Origin: Chthonomonas sp. UBA2017
GTDB lineage: Bacteria; Armatimonadota; Fimbriimonadia; Fimbriimonadales; Fimbriimonadaceae
Reading direction: 5' to 3'
DNA length: 64,000 nt
Assembly: GCA_002335425.1 (NCBI GenBank)
Contig: DDCB01000044.1
Coordinates: 1-64,000 of the forward strand
This document shows positions 52,658-60,551 of this stretch, piece by piece. The notes under the pieces are model-generated. The model was not told the origin of the DNA. It did not search any database and saw only the letters and a program-made list of their open reading frames with translations. How positions within the stretch are numbered: position 1 is the first letter of the stretch; every line of letters starts with the position of its first letter. The position numbers were made by a program, and so were the translations under genes.

Positions 52658-53761
52658 TTACTTTTTGGTCGCGACTTGGGCGAGTTGGGCTTTCACCTTT
52701 TCGACCACCGACGGGGGCAGTTTGGCGTAATCCAGCTCTTCGGCATAGGCTTGGGCCGGGCCGATCAAGAATTCGAACGCCTTCAGGACTTTGTCTCCCT
52801 GGGGCTTGGTGGCCAGGTCTTCGGGGATCAGACCGAACACATAGCTGGCGATCGGGTAGCTGGCGTCGCCCGGGGCATTGACGATGCTTTGGCGGAAATC
52901 TGCCGGCATCTGGGCCACCATCGCGTCCGCGGCGGCCGTAGCACCAGCGGGCTCAGGGCCGACAAACTTTCCGGCTGCATTTTTCACCATGGCGGTGCTG
53001 AGACCGGACTGCTTGGCCCAACTCACTTCGAGATAGGCGATGGACCCGGGGGTTTTCTTGGCGTTGGTGGCGACGCCGTCGGATTTCGGCCACGCAGAGA
53101 CTCCGGAAGGCCAGTTCAGCTTCTTGCTGGTGCCCATCTCGGACTTCCAGGTCGGATCGGTCTTGCTGAGAAAATCACTAAAGACATAGGTGGTGCCGCT
53201 TCCGTCGGCTCTTACTTGGACGATGATCTTCGAATCTGGAAGAGTCTTGCCGGGGTTGAGGGCGGCGATCTTCGGATCGTTCCACTGAGTGATCTTGAGC
53301 CGGAAGATCTCGCTGAGGACGGTCGGATCGAGCATGAGGCCCGACTCCATCCCGGGGACGTTGTAGACCACGGCGACATTCCCGAGAACCAGCGGCAAGT
53401 TCAAAATCTTGGTTTTTGCCGCGGCTTGCTCTTCGTCGCTCATCGGGGCATCGCTCGCGCCAAAGAGGGCAATCCCTTCGCTGACGTCTTGGATTCCAGT
53501 CGAACTCCCGCCGCCCGTGTAATTGATTTGGAAGCCTTCTTGCTTCTTGAATTCATCAAAAGCGCGGCTCAAAAAGAGCATGACGAAGGTGCTGCCGCGG
53601 GCGTCGATGGAGCCGGACATCTCCTTGCCTCCGGTTGTCGGGGCCCCGGTGCCACTCCCGGTCTCCCCGGTCGAGGCCGAGTCCTTCGGTCCGCAACCTG
53701 CCAGTCCAAGAATGCCGAGGGTCAGCCCGGCTAAGACAATCCAAGAGGTCTTTTGCATCAT
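52658..53761 (-). CDS. pstS: phosphate-binding lipoprotein PstS
   Basis: A 367-residue solute-binding protein with a lipobox LAGC (Cys23), so anchored in a membrane on the periplasmic side. Phosphate contacts are expected in 'ARGSTFVMLF', 'YTGGGSSTGIQ', 'FGASDAPMSDEE' and 'VRADGSGTTYVFSDFL'; these PstS blocks are all there. A Ser/Gly/Thr linker follows the lipid site. It starts the visible pst operon. Confidence 0.93.
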   Translation of the reverse strand: MMQKTSWIVLAGLTLGILGLAGCGPKDSASTGETGSGTGAPTTGGKEMSGSIDARGSTFVMLFLSRAFDEFKKQEGFQINYTGGGSSTGIQDVSEGIALFGASDAPMSDEEQAAAKTKILNLPLVLGNVAVVYNVPGMESGLMLDPTVLSEIFRLKITQWNDPKIAALNPGKTLPDSKIIVQVRADGSGTTYVFSDFLSKTDPTWKSEMGTSKKLNWPSGVSAWPKSDGVATNAKKTPGSIAYLEVSWAKQSGLSTAMVKNAAGKFVGPEPAGATAAADAMVAQMPADFRQSIVNAPGDASYPIASYVFGLIPEDLATKPQGDKVLKAFEFLIGPAQAYAEELDYAKLPPSVVEKVKAQLAQVATKK

Positions 53762-53937
53762 GATCCAATTCCTTCGCGGGGGCCTCTGGAACTCATTCCC
53801 CGGAGGACATTCCCAGCCGGTAGGATACCTAGGGGCGAGGTCGGTTATCGACTTCTTAACACTTGAAAAAAGACCCTGTCGCTCCAGGGAGCCACAGGGT
53901 CAACGTGAGATGAGTCTGAATCTTTGGATGGAGATCG
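53762..53937 (-). other. intergenic region upstream of pstS
   Basis: These bases hold the sigma-gene terminator (53872-53901) and about 110 bases that should include the pstS promoter. No clear -35/-10 pair or repeated Pho-box could be picked out by eye. Confidence 0.4.
53872..53901 (-). terminator. intrinsic terminator after the sigma-fusion gene
   Basis: Arms gaccctgt (53872-53879) and acagggtc (53894-53901) pair perfectly and enclose a second stem (gctcc/ggagc). On the minus strand TTTTTTCAAG follows. It ends the transcript of the sigma-fusion gene and isolates it from pstS. Confidence 0.85.
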
Positions 53938-55230
53938 TTATGCGGCGCGGCGTCGGTGGGCTCGATAGGCGTTGACCGGGATCGCGACCTTGGGTGCGCA
54001 GCTTCGGATGTACTCGATCAGGCTCTGAACGGTATAGCCTGGATTCGGGAACGAAAGAACATCGAGTTGGACTTGGACTGACGCGGTGGGGGCAAAGCGG
54101 CTCGACGCGAACTTTGCGAGCAGATCTTGGAGCCGAGCCGAGACGAGATGGCCGGTCGGGCCGGTTCGGGGCAAGACGATGCCAAAGCCGACATTTCCAT
54201 GGCGGCAGATGCAGTCTAATCGCCTCACATTAGCGCGCAAGAGTTCGGCGGCGTCGATCATCAGATCGCGCACGGCTCCTTCGCCATAAACGGCCACGAG
54301 CTGCTCCACCCCTTCGAATCGGATCAAGATTGCCGAGACCTCGACCCCTTCGCTTCGGGCTCGATGAGCCTCCTCGGTGAGTCGGCTGTACAGATAGTCT
54401 TCGGCATAGACCCCGGTTTCGGAATCGACGACTTCGGCTTCAAGTCCGCCGTCTTCGAGGCGCAGGTGTCGGTCCTTTTCCTCTTCCTGCACCAAGATTC
54501 GGCGGAGCTTGTTCAGAGATTGCCGAAGGATGTGCGACACGTAGTTGCAAGAGATTCCGAGCCGGGACGCAATCTCGGTTTGGCTGAGCGACTCGAAGTG
54601 GAACAAGACGAGGACTTGGTGTTCGAGGTCCCGCAGTTGAGTCATTGCATCTTCGAGCACGACCCGCTCTTCGATGCTCAGCGACGCGGGGGCGTTCTCA
54701 GCCGCGCCCAGATCGTCGATCTCGCTCGAATCATCTTCGCTCATCGGTTGATCGAGCGAGGCCACTTTCATCAGTTCTTGGGCCTGCCAAACGTCGAGCA
54801 CGGCCGACTCGGTGAGTTGGAGCGCCTCGGCGACCTCTCGCGGGGTCGGGGTGCGTCCCAGCTCCGCTTGCATCTGGACGGCGGTCTTGTTGACCCGGGT
54901 GCGGAGCTCTTGGAGCCACGCAGGCAGTCGGATCATCTGAGACCGATCGCGCAGATAGTGCTTGATTTCGCCGGCGACGAGGTGGGTGGCGTAGGTGTGG
55001 AACCGCACCCCCGCTTTCGGGTCAAACTTATTGAGGGCATTGAGAAGTCCGATGTATCCGACCTGCACGAGGTCTTCTTGGGCCTCGATTCCGGCGAACT
55101 TTCGGGCGACTCTCTCGACCAGACCCGAGTAGTGAATCATCACTAGATCGGCCATGTCGGGACGAGGGTCCTCGATATACCTCAGCACAATCCCCTCCGG
55201 GTCATGCTGAAAAGTCAAAGATTCAGACAT
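53938..55230 (-). CDS. group 3-like sigma factor fused to a degenerate GGDEF domain
   Basis: A 430-residue fusion. Residues 26-96 are sigma region 2 (DLVQVGYIGLLNALNKFDP, then FHTYATHLVAGEIKHYLRD), 97-165 region 3 and 197-247 region 4 with the helix-turn-helix 'LSQTEIASRLGISCNYVSHI'. This order resembles SigB/SigF/WhiG-type alternative sigma factors. Residues 266-395 have the GGDEF fold pattern ('DSETGVYAEDYLYSRL', 'LIRFEGVEQLVAVYG', 'RLDCICRHGNVGFGIVLP'), but the signature reads G345-N-V-G-F349 and the metal Asp aligns with R304, so cyclase activity should be lost. It may bind a nucleotide or a partner. The ATG at 55230 has GGAG upstream. Confidence 0.85.
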   Translation of the reverse strand: MSESLTFQHDPEGIVLRYIEDPRPDMADLVMIHYSGLVERVARKFAGIEAQEDLVQVGYIGLLNALNKFDPKAGVRFHTYATHLVAGEIKHYLRDRSQMIRLPAWLQELRTRVNKTAVQMQAELGRTPTPREVAEALQLTESAVLDVWQAQELMKVASLDQPMSEDDSSEIDDLGAAENAPASLSIEERVVLEDAMTQLRDLEHQVLVLFHFESLSQTEIASRLGISCNYVSHILRQSLNKLRRILVQEEEKDRHLRLEDGGLEAEVVDSETGVYAEDYLYSRLTEEAHRARSEGVEVSAILIRFEGVEQLVAVYGEGAVRDLMIDAAELLRANVRRLDCICRHGNVGFGIVLPRTGPTGHLVSARLQDLLAKFASSRFAPTASVQVQLDVLSFPNPGYTVQSLIEYIRSCAPKVAIPVNAYRAHRRRAA

Positions 55231-55346
55231 TTCATCACTCCATTGATTCAGTATTCCAAGTGCCATCCTGGCTCTTGGTTCTGACCTTTCTCCATCCTAG
55301 AGAATGATCAAAGAATTTATCAACTCATCTTGAGTTCGACCGCTGT

Positions 55347-56561
55347 TTAGTTGTTCACACTGTTGACAATTGAGAAGACTGGGCTCATGACGGAAATCGC
55401 AATGAATCCCACAATCACCCCCATGAAAATAATCAAGACAGGTTCGATCATGGACGTCAAACCTTTGACGGTCGATTCGACCTCCGTATCATAAAAGTCT
55501 CCAACTTTGACGAGCATCTCCGAGAGTCGCCCCGACTCCTCGCCGATGTCGATCATGTGGGTGACCATGCTGGGGAAAAGCCCGCTCGCCGCCAGCGGCG
55601 TACTGAGCTTGTTGCCCTCACGGATGCTGATTCGAGTCTGATCGACCGCTTGGGAAAGGACCACGTTGCCGAGGGTTTCGCCGACGATCTCTAAGCTACG
55701 CAACATCGGAACGCCCGAACTGATCAAAGTCCCGAAGGTTCGTGAAAAGCGTGCGACGCTCATCTTGAGTGCCAGCTCGCCCACAATCGGGACCCGAAGC
55801 TTGAGATAGTCGATCTGATATCGACCTCGGGGCGTCTTACCCCAAGACTTAATTCCGATAAAGATTCCCGCGACGGCAATGAGAATGAGATACCAGGACT
55901 TGCTCATAAAGTCCCCCATTCCAAAGAGGGCGGCGGTAATGGCGGGAAGCTTCACATCCATTCCGTTAAAGATCTCCTTAAACTTTGGCAAAACAAAGCT
56001 AAAGAGAACGAATAGCATCAGGACCGAAAAACACAGGACCAAGACCGGATACATCATCGCGCTCTTGATCTTGCCTTTGATCTCGGCTTCGTACTCCAAG
56101 AAGCCGCTCAGTCGGTCCAGAATCTTGTCGAGAATGCCGCCGACCTCCGCCGCGCGGACCATGTTCACATAGAGCGCATTGAAGACCTTGGGGTGCTTGA
56201 CCAGCGCCTCATTCAGCGCCAGACCGCCCTTGACGTCGGCGGTGATCTGCTCGACCGCGACTTTCAGAGCCGGGTCCTTGGTTTGGGTCGACAAAATGTC
56301 CAAGCAGCGCAAGATGGGGATGCCCGCGTCGATCATCGTGGCGAACTGCCGCGAGAAGACAACGAGCGACTTGGGCTTCATCTTCTTTTGCCCGAGGCTG
56401 ACGCTCGACTTCTTCTTGACGGCCTTCATCTCCAGGCAGTGCAGAGACTGATCCCGGAGCTTTGCTAGGACAAAGCTCTCGCTTTCGGCCTCGATCGTAC
56501 TTTTGACGGTCCGGCCAGACGGGTCTATCGCAACGTAGGAGTAAAGTGGCATCGTTCCCAT
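55347..56561 (-). CDS. pilC: type IV pilus / type II secretion platform protein PilC
   Basis: A 404-residue inner-membrane protein with two T2SS-F repeats, at about residues 68-190 and 272-394, and three main membrane helices (about 170-190, 218-238, 375-398). The N-terminus 'YSYVAIDPSGRTVKSTIEAES' and 'FSRQFATMIDAGIPILRCLDIL' are typical. It anchors pilus or pseudopilus assembly and may handle the prepilin-like proteins of this window. The ATG at 56561 has GAGGG 7 bases upstream. No pilB or pilT is adjacent. Confidence 0.9.
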   Translation of the reverse strand: MGTMPLYSYVAIDPSGRTVKSTIEAESESFVLAKLRDQSLHCLEMKAVKKKSSVSLGQKKMKPKSLVVFSRQFATMIDAGIPILRCLDILSTQTKDPALKVAVEQITADVKGGLALNEALVKHPKVFNALYVNMVRAAEVGGILDKILDRLSGFLEYEAEIKGKIKSAMMYPVLVLCFSVLMLFVLFSFVLPKFKEIFNGMDVKLPAITAALFGMGDFMSKSWYLILIAVAGIFIGIKSWGKTPRGRYQIDYLKLRVPIVGELALKMSVARFSRTFGTLISSGVPMLRSLEIVGETLGNVVLSQAVDQTRISIREGNKLSTPLAASGLFPSMVTHMIDIGEESGRLSEMLVKVGDFYDTEVESTVKGLTSMIEPVLIIFMGVIVGFIAISVMSPVFSIVNSVNN

Positions 56562-56690
56562 CGACGAACCCTCGCCGGAGGAGCAGAGTGCTCGCCCGGT
56601 CCGGTTCGACAGGGAAATGATCGGGGCTCGGAAAGGCCCTCCTCCACCGAATTCTCACTAGGTTGCAGTGGACTGTCAGGTTTTTTGGTG

Positions 56691-57890
56691 CTAAACCGTC
56701 ATTTCTACTTGGGAGAGGAGGCCAGACGCTTGGATTCGCTGGACGACCTCGGCAAATCGTTCGCCATTTCGATCCCCTTGGAGGGTGAGCGACATTCGGA
56801 CGTAGCCTTCGCCTTCGGACCCATAGCCATTGCCGGGAATGACGACCACACCGGTTCGCTTCAGGAGCTCGGCGGCGAACTCGGAGCTGGTCATGTCGGA
56901 GCGAGGCACTCGCGCCCACACATAAAAGGTCGCCTGAGGCTTGGGGACCTTCCAGCCAATCGAATTCAGGCCGTCCACGAGGTGGTCGCGGCGGCGCTGA
57001 TAGATCGCGAGAGTTGCCGCGTTGTCCAGATGGTTCAGCGCGTAGGCCCCGGCTTCGCTGATCGCCGGGAAGGCCTTGGAATCGAGATTGGATTTCAGAC
57101 GCTGAAGCGTCTGAACCGCCACGGGATTTCCGATGGAAAATCCAAGTCTCCAGCCGGTCATGTTATACATTTTGCTCAGCGAATGGAACTCGACCACGTG
57201 ATCTTGGGCACCTGGGACCTGAAGGGCAGTTGGGTTTCGAAAGCCATCAAAGGTCACCGTGCTGTAGGCCATGTCGTTGACGAGCAGGATGTCATGCTGG
57301 CGACAAAATTCGACGGCCTCTTGATAAAACTCCGGGGTGGCGACGGCGCCAGTCGGGTTGTGCGGGTAGCAGACGTAAAAAAGCTTGGCTCGTCGGGCGA
57401 TCTCGGTCGGGATGTCGGCCAAAACCGGGAGGTACCCGTTCTTTTCGTGGAGCGGGGTCTCGTAGACTTCAGCTCCTGCCATGAGCGAGTTCACCTTATA
57501 GACCGTGTACCCCGGGTTCGGCGTGATGACGACATCTCCAGGATCGGCAAAGGCCCAGGCGAGGTGCGCCAGACCCTCTTTGGTTCCGATGACCTGGCCG
57601 ACCTGGGTTTCGGGGTCAACGGTGACTCCGAATTCTCGCTCGTACCAACTTGCGGCGGCCTGGAGGAACGGCTTCCAGCCGCGCGGCGTTTCGTCGTAGC
57701 GATGGGTTTCGGGGTTCAAAACGGCGGTTTTGAGAGCCTCGATGACCGGTTCGGGGGTGGGCAGATCGGGATCGCCGATGCCCAGGTCGATCACGTCCAC
57801 CCCTTGGGCTTCGGCCTCATCGCGAATGCGGGCGATTTCGGCAAACAGATAAGGTGGGATCACGCCAAGGCGCTTGGAGGGAGAGACCAT
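56691..57890 (-). CDS. dapL: LL-diaminopimelate aminotransferase-like enzyme
   Basis: A 399-residue class I/II PLP aminotransferase. The blocks 'DLGIGDPDLPTPEPVIEAL', 'GTKEGLAHL', 'NPGYTVY', 'YPHNPTGA' (N178), 'VNDMAYS' and the PLP Lys240 in 'FHSLSKMYNMTGWRLGF' match DapL, which makes LL-diaminopimelate in one step of lysine and cell-wall synthesis. Related aminotransferases (aspartate or alanine) share the fold, so specificity is likely but not proven. Monocistronic, between tRNA-Pro and pilC. Confidence 0.82.
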   Translation of the reverse strand: MVSPSKRLGVIPPYLFAEIARIRDEAEAQGVDVIDLGIGDPDLPTPEPVIEALKTAVLNPETHRYDETPRGWKPFLQAAASWYEREFGVTVDPETQVGQVIGTKEGLAHLAWAFADPGDVVITPNPGYTVYKVNSLMAGAEVYETPLHEKNGYLPVLADIPTEIARRAKLFYVCYPHNPTGAVATPEFYQEAVEFCRQHDILLVNDMAYSTVTFDGFRNPTALQVPGAQDHVVEFHSLSKMYNMTGWRLGFSIGNPVAVQTLQRLKSNLDSKAFPAISEAGAYALNHLDNAATLAIYQRRRDHLVDGLNSIGWKVPKPQATFYVWARVPRSDMTSSEFAAELLKRTGVVVIPGNGYGSEGEGYVRMSLTLQGDRNGERFAEVVQRIQASGLLSQVEMTV

Positions 57891-57984
57891 ATCCGCAAGT
57901 TTACCGGAGCCTGGAGCGCGATCGAGCGGCCGCGGCCGGACCCCAGGCGAATGCCCTGGTCGGGTAGAATGAGGATTCGACCGT

Positions 57985-58061
57985 CGGGGCGTGGCGCAGC
58001 TTGGTAGCGCACCTGGTTTGGGACCAGGGGGTCGTGTGTTCGAATCACACCGCCCCGACCA
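57985..58061 (+). tRNA. tRNA-Pro (anticodon TGG)
   Basis: The 77-base cloverleaf has the acceptor stem CGGGGCG (57985-57991) with CGCCCCG (58051-58057), the D-arm GCGCAGCTTGGTAGCGC, the anticodon stem CCTGG/CCAGG around TTTGGGA (anticodon TGG at 58019-58021) and the T-loop TTCGAAT. Discriminator A and an encoded CCA end at 58061. The RloB/RloA pair lies immediately downstream on the opposite strand. Confidence 0.97.
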
Positions 58062-58127
58062 GTTTGTTCATGCGGAATTCACACCCCTGTTGGGAGAGGT
58101 GGGCGTTGCCTGAGTCTGTTCGGGACC

Positions 58128-58751
58128 TCAAGCCCGGTCCGGGGCCGAGGGCCCGAATCCGAGTGCGATTAGGATCTCGTCGACGTCGGTCGAGCAGTTG
58201 TTTTCTCGGCACGAAGACCCTGGTGCGATTCCGTGCTGCTTCTTGACATGGGCCGCATTTTCGAACGGCGTTCCTGTGTTCAAAATCTCCCGCAATGCAT
58301 GCCACATACTTTTTGAAGATTTGAATTGATCAGACCGCTTCTCGACGGCCTCCTTCACCTTGCCACAGTTATGAAAGGAGCGGTGACTGTTGGAAAAATG
58401 GAGGAGGTGCCAGACCTCGAAGCAGGGGTTCGAGAAGATGACTTTGATCTTAGCTCTTTGAGCCCGTTCCAACTTTTGATGATCGGCAGAATTCGCCCCA
58501 AATGTATCAGCGTCGAGGACGCACCATACTTCATCAAATTCTGACGTGGCTTTCTTGATCGATTTGTCGAGGATTTGCGAAGCCGAGCCGCCTGATGCGG
58601 CAATCACCGTGAGGATGCCTTCGCGCCTCTGATCGAACTCAGCCTTCGCATCAATGAAGTAATTTTTCTCCGTTTTTTTGCCCTCAACTACGACGCAGAC
58701 GGTCCGACGCTCTGGAATCGACTGTTTGACTCGCCTGAAGGATCTACCCAT
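58128..58751 (-). CDS. RloB/AbiLii-like TOPRIM-type protein
   Basis: A 207-residue protein of the RloB family. 'VCVVVEGKKTEKNYFIDA' (Glu23) and 'EVWCVLDADTFG' (D80, D82) form the TOPRIM-like acidic site, and 'IFSNPCFEVWHLLHFSN' is the other RloB signature. In AbiL-type systems RloB (AbiLii) works with an ATPase (AbiLi), probably as a nuclease triggered by phage. It overlaps the ATPase stop by eight bases and uses more A/T-rich codons than the surrounding genes. Confidence 0.8.
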   Translation of the reverse strand: MGRSFRRVKQSIPERRTVCVVVEGKKTEKNYFIDAKAEFDQRREGILTVIAASGGSASQILDKSIKKATSEFDEVWCVLDADTFGANSADHQKLERAQRAKIKVIFSNPCFEVWHLLHFSNSHRSFHNCGKVKEAVEKRSDQFKSSKSMWHALREILNTGTPFENAAHVKKQHGIAPGSSCRENNCSTDVDEILIALGFGPSAPDRA

Positions 58752-60072
58752 TCGCCTCCGAGTGTGAGATCAACGCCTCCGCTATGGCCAGTTTGAGGTT
58801 CCCCAAAATCGGAACGCCGCCGAACCTTCCGGCGAGATATCGGCTCTCCAGGGAAGCATCAACGCGCGGCTTGGGCTGGAAATCCCAAAGTGAATAGATC
58901 TCGGTCGCGCCTGTTGGATCTTTCTCAACTAGATAAATCTGATCTCGCCTGATTTTCTCAACGTCTAACAAGTTTGTGTCATGGGTCGCGACGATGAACT
59001 GGCTTCCCTTGGCGCCGAGCTCGGGGTCGTTGAAAACGTCCATGATTTGTTGCGTCAAAATGGTATGAAGTGACGATTCGAGTTCGTCGATGACCACAGT
59101 CTTTCCTTCGCGGAATGCTTCGACGAGCCAGCTAGCAATCGCAAAGAAGCGCTGCGTTCCATTCGATTCTTCAGACATATCGAATCGAGCAAGGTCATCA
59201 GTACCTTCAGCTTTCCGACCAAATGTCACCTTCGAAGCTGGTATACGATCTGGTAGTTCGCGTCCCTTAATCTTCATAAATTCTCTGACGTCGGAAGGGA
59301 CCTCCATTTCTTCCACCTTGGCCTGTACATCGAACACCGTGCTGTCTGCTACTTGAACGATTCCGCCAATAGACACGCAGTCAATTTCTCCTCTCGCGGA
59401 TCTTACTATGGCTCGATCAATGTGTCGCTTCGGCGAATCTGCCATATCAATATATTCCAGCTGGTTCCGGAACCAATTGTAAAGAGGTAGGACAGTATTG
59501 TTGTTTTCCTGTGCTGCTTTGGAAAGCAGTAAGCAATTGGAGCGCGTGCTTTGCCGAAGTGTTTCTTTATTACCTCGAAACGATGCTCCGAATTTCCATT
59601 GGTTGGGATCGCCACCGACACGGTGAAACAGAAGTACTTCGGGAGCCTTGGCGACAGTCTTTCGGCTGTACATCCACTCTTCGGTAACAACACTAGGAGT
59701 GATTTGGCAACCATAGCGAATAATCTCGTTCGACAACAAGACGGTCACTTCGAACATTGACGGCTCATTCACGGACCTAGAATCCAATCGGTAGGCATCC
59801 ATGAGCGGGATCTCGTCGCCTTCATTCATTTTGGTCGCGGAATTGATGACCATCTGCCACATGGCATTGATCGCCGCGCAGACATTGGACTTGCCACTCG
59901 CATTCGGCCCGTAGAGAAGAACTGAGCGAAGAAGGTTCAGAGGCGACCCGCCCACTCGGACTCCCGTCCTGATCAGGTGGTCTTGCAGCGACTTATCCCG
60001 ACTCGCGACCATGCTTAACCGTTGCTCGGTCTTGATCGACCGATAGTTGCCGACGATAAATTCGATTAACAT
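58744..60072 (-). CDS. RloA/AbiLi-like AAA ATPase
   Basis: A 442-residue ATPase of the AAA_15/AAA_21 (RloA, OLD-like) group. Walker A GPNASGKSN is at 55-63, an ABC-like signature region 'SEESNGTQRFFAIASWL' precedes the Walker B 'TVVIDELESSLH', and the switch His is in 'ATHDTNLLD'. First gene of the pair with RloB. Such pairs (AbiL, related to PARIS) abort phage infection. Composition is clearly more A/T-rich than neighbours, which suggests horizontal gain. The first residues (MLIEFIVGNYRSI) are a normal start for the family. Confidence 0.82.
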   Translation of the reverse strand: MLIEFIVGNYRSIKTEQRLSMVASRDKSLQDHLIRTGVRVGGSPLNLLRSVLLYGPNASGKSNVCAAINAMWQMVINSATKMNEGDEIPLMDAYRLDSRSVNEPSMFEVTVLLSNEIIRYGCQITPSVVTEEWMYSRKTVAKAPEVLLFHRVGGDPNQWKFGASFRGNKETLRQSTRSNCLLLSKAAQENNNTVLPLYNWFRNQLEYIDMADSPKRHIDRAIVRSARGEIDCVSIGGIVQVADSTVFDVQAKVEEMEVPSDVREFMKIKGRELPDRIPASKVTFGRKAEGTDDLARFDMSEESNGTQRFFAIASWLVEAFREGKTVVIDELESSLHTILTQQIMDVFNDPELGAKGSQFIVATHDTNLLDVEKIRRDQIYLVEKDPTGATEIYSLWDFQPKPRVDASLESRYLAGRFGGVPILGNLKLAIAEALISHSEANG

Positions 60073-60551
60073 TTTCTTTCCTATGAATTGGCCAAAAAAT
60101 GCCCCTCATTGAGATTATACACGGATTTTTCGCGCAAAAAGAGGTTGATTGCAGGATCAATGGCTGATGGTTCGCGCAATAGGTGCTCTACTGTCATGGT
60201 CATGCCATACGAGTTCGGGGCGACTGCAAGGGGCGGTCCGGGCCATCAGGCCTGGGCCATTTTCTCCTATCAGCGGAACAAATTTGGGTTCACTTCGTCC
60301 TAGAAAAGGAGGACTTTTTCGGGGATCGTCAAAAAAAACAACAAATCCGTGGAAAAGCACTACCAATTCCCGGAAAATTGTGATAGATTATTGATAGCTG
60401 ATTACTCCCAATCGAAACGAAAGGGCAAAGACACCGATTTTTATCAGCAAGACGACAAGCACAAGACCTGAAATCGCCGGCCCGGAAACGGGTCGGCATT
60501 TTTTTCGCCGAGATCGGCCCGGTCCCTCTTTCCGGGACGTAGAATAGCCCC
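60073..60551 (+). other. intergenic region, possible small RNA on plus strand
   Basis: These 479 bases between the divergent RloA and GH20-like genes are A/T-rich at 60300-60420. Short open frames exist (for example one ending at 60303) but none has a recognised family or a clear ribosome site. A strong plus-strand terminator at 60476-60507 has no evident gene before it, so a non-coding RNA or the remains of a gene may lie between about 60370 and 60507. The RloA promoter should be near 60080-60150. Confidence 0.4.
60476..60507 (+). terminator. GNRA-loop terminator
   Basis: Arms gccggcccg (60476-60484) and cgggtcggc (60489-60497) pair with one G-T wobble around a GAAA tetraloop, and ATTTTTTTTC follows on the plus strand. 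It lies 45 bases upstream of the GH20-like start, so it ends some transcript from within the upstream intergenic region. Confidence 0.7.

Noticed and set aside
52511..53734. Long plus-strand reading frame opposite pstS
   Set aside because: It overlaps pstS fully, has no recognisable domain, and the pstS reading is supported by a lipoprotein signal and its operon.
53762..53870. TTAACA element upstream of pstS as a Pho box
   Set aside because: A single TTAACA at 53856-53861 is on the plus strand and is not repeated; Pho boxes need repeats.
60149..60394. Short reading frames in the gap after RloA
   Set aside because: Several frames of 65-81 codons overlap in different phases and strands, none with a family motif or ribosome site; they are kept only as part of the intergenic region.
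58062..60551. Direct repeat of the tRNA-Pro 3' end as an attachment site
   Set aside because: The 3' end sequence ttcgaatcacaccgccccgacca was looked for in the gap after RloA and not found, and no integrase gene is present, so no attachment site is claimed.
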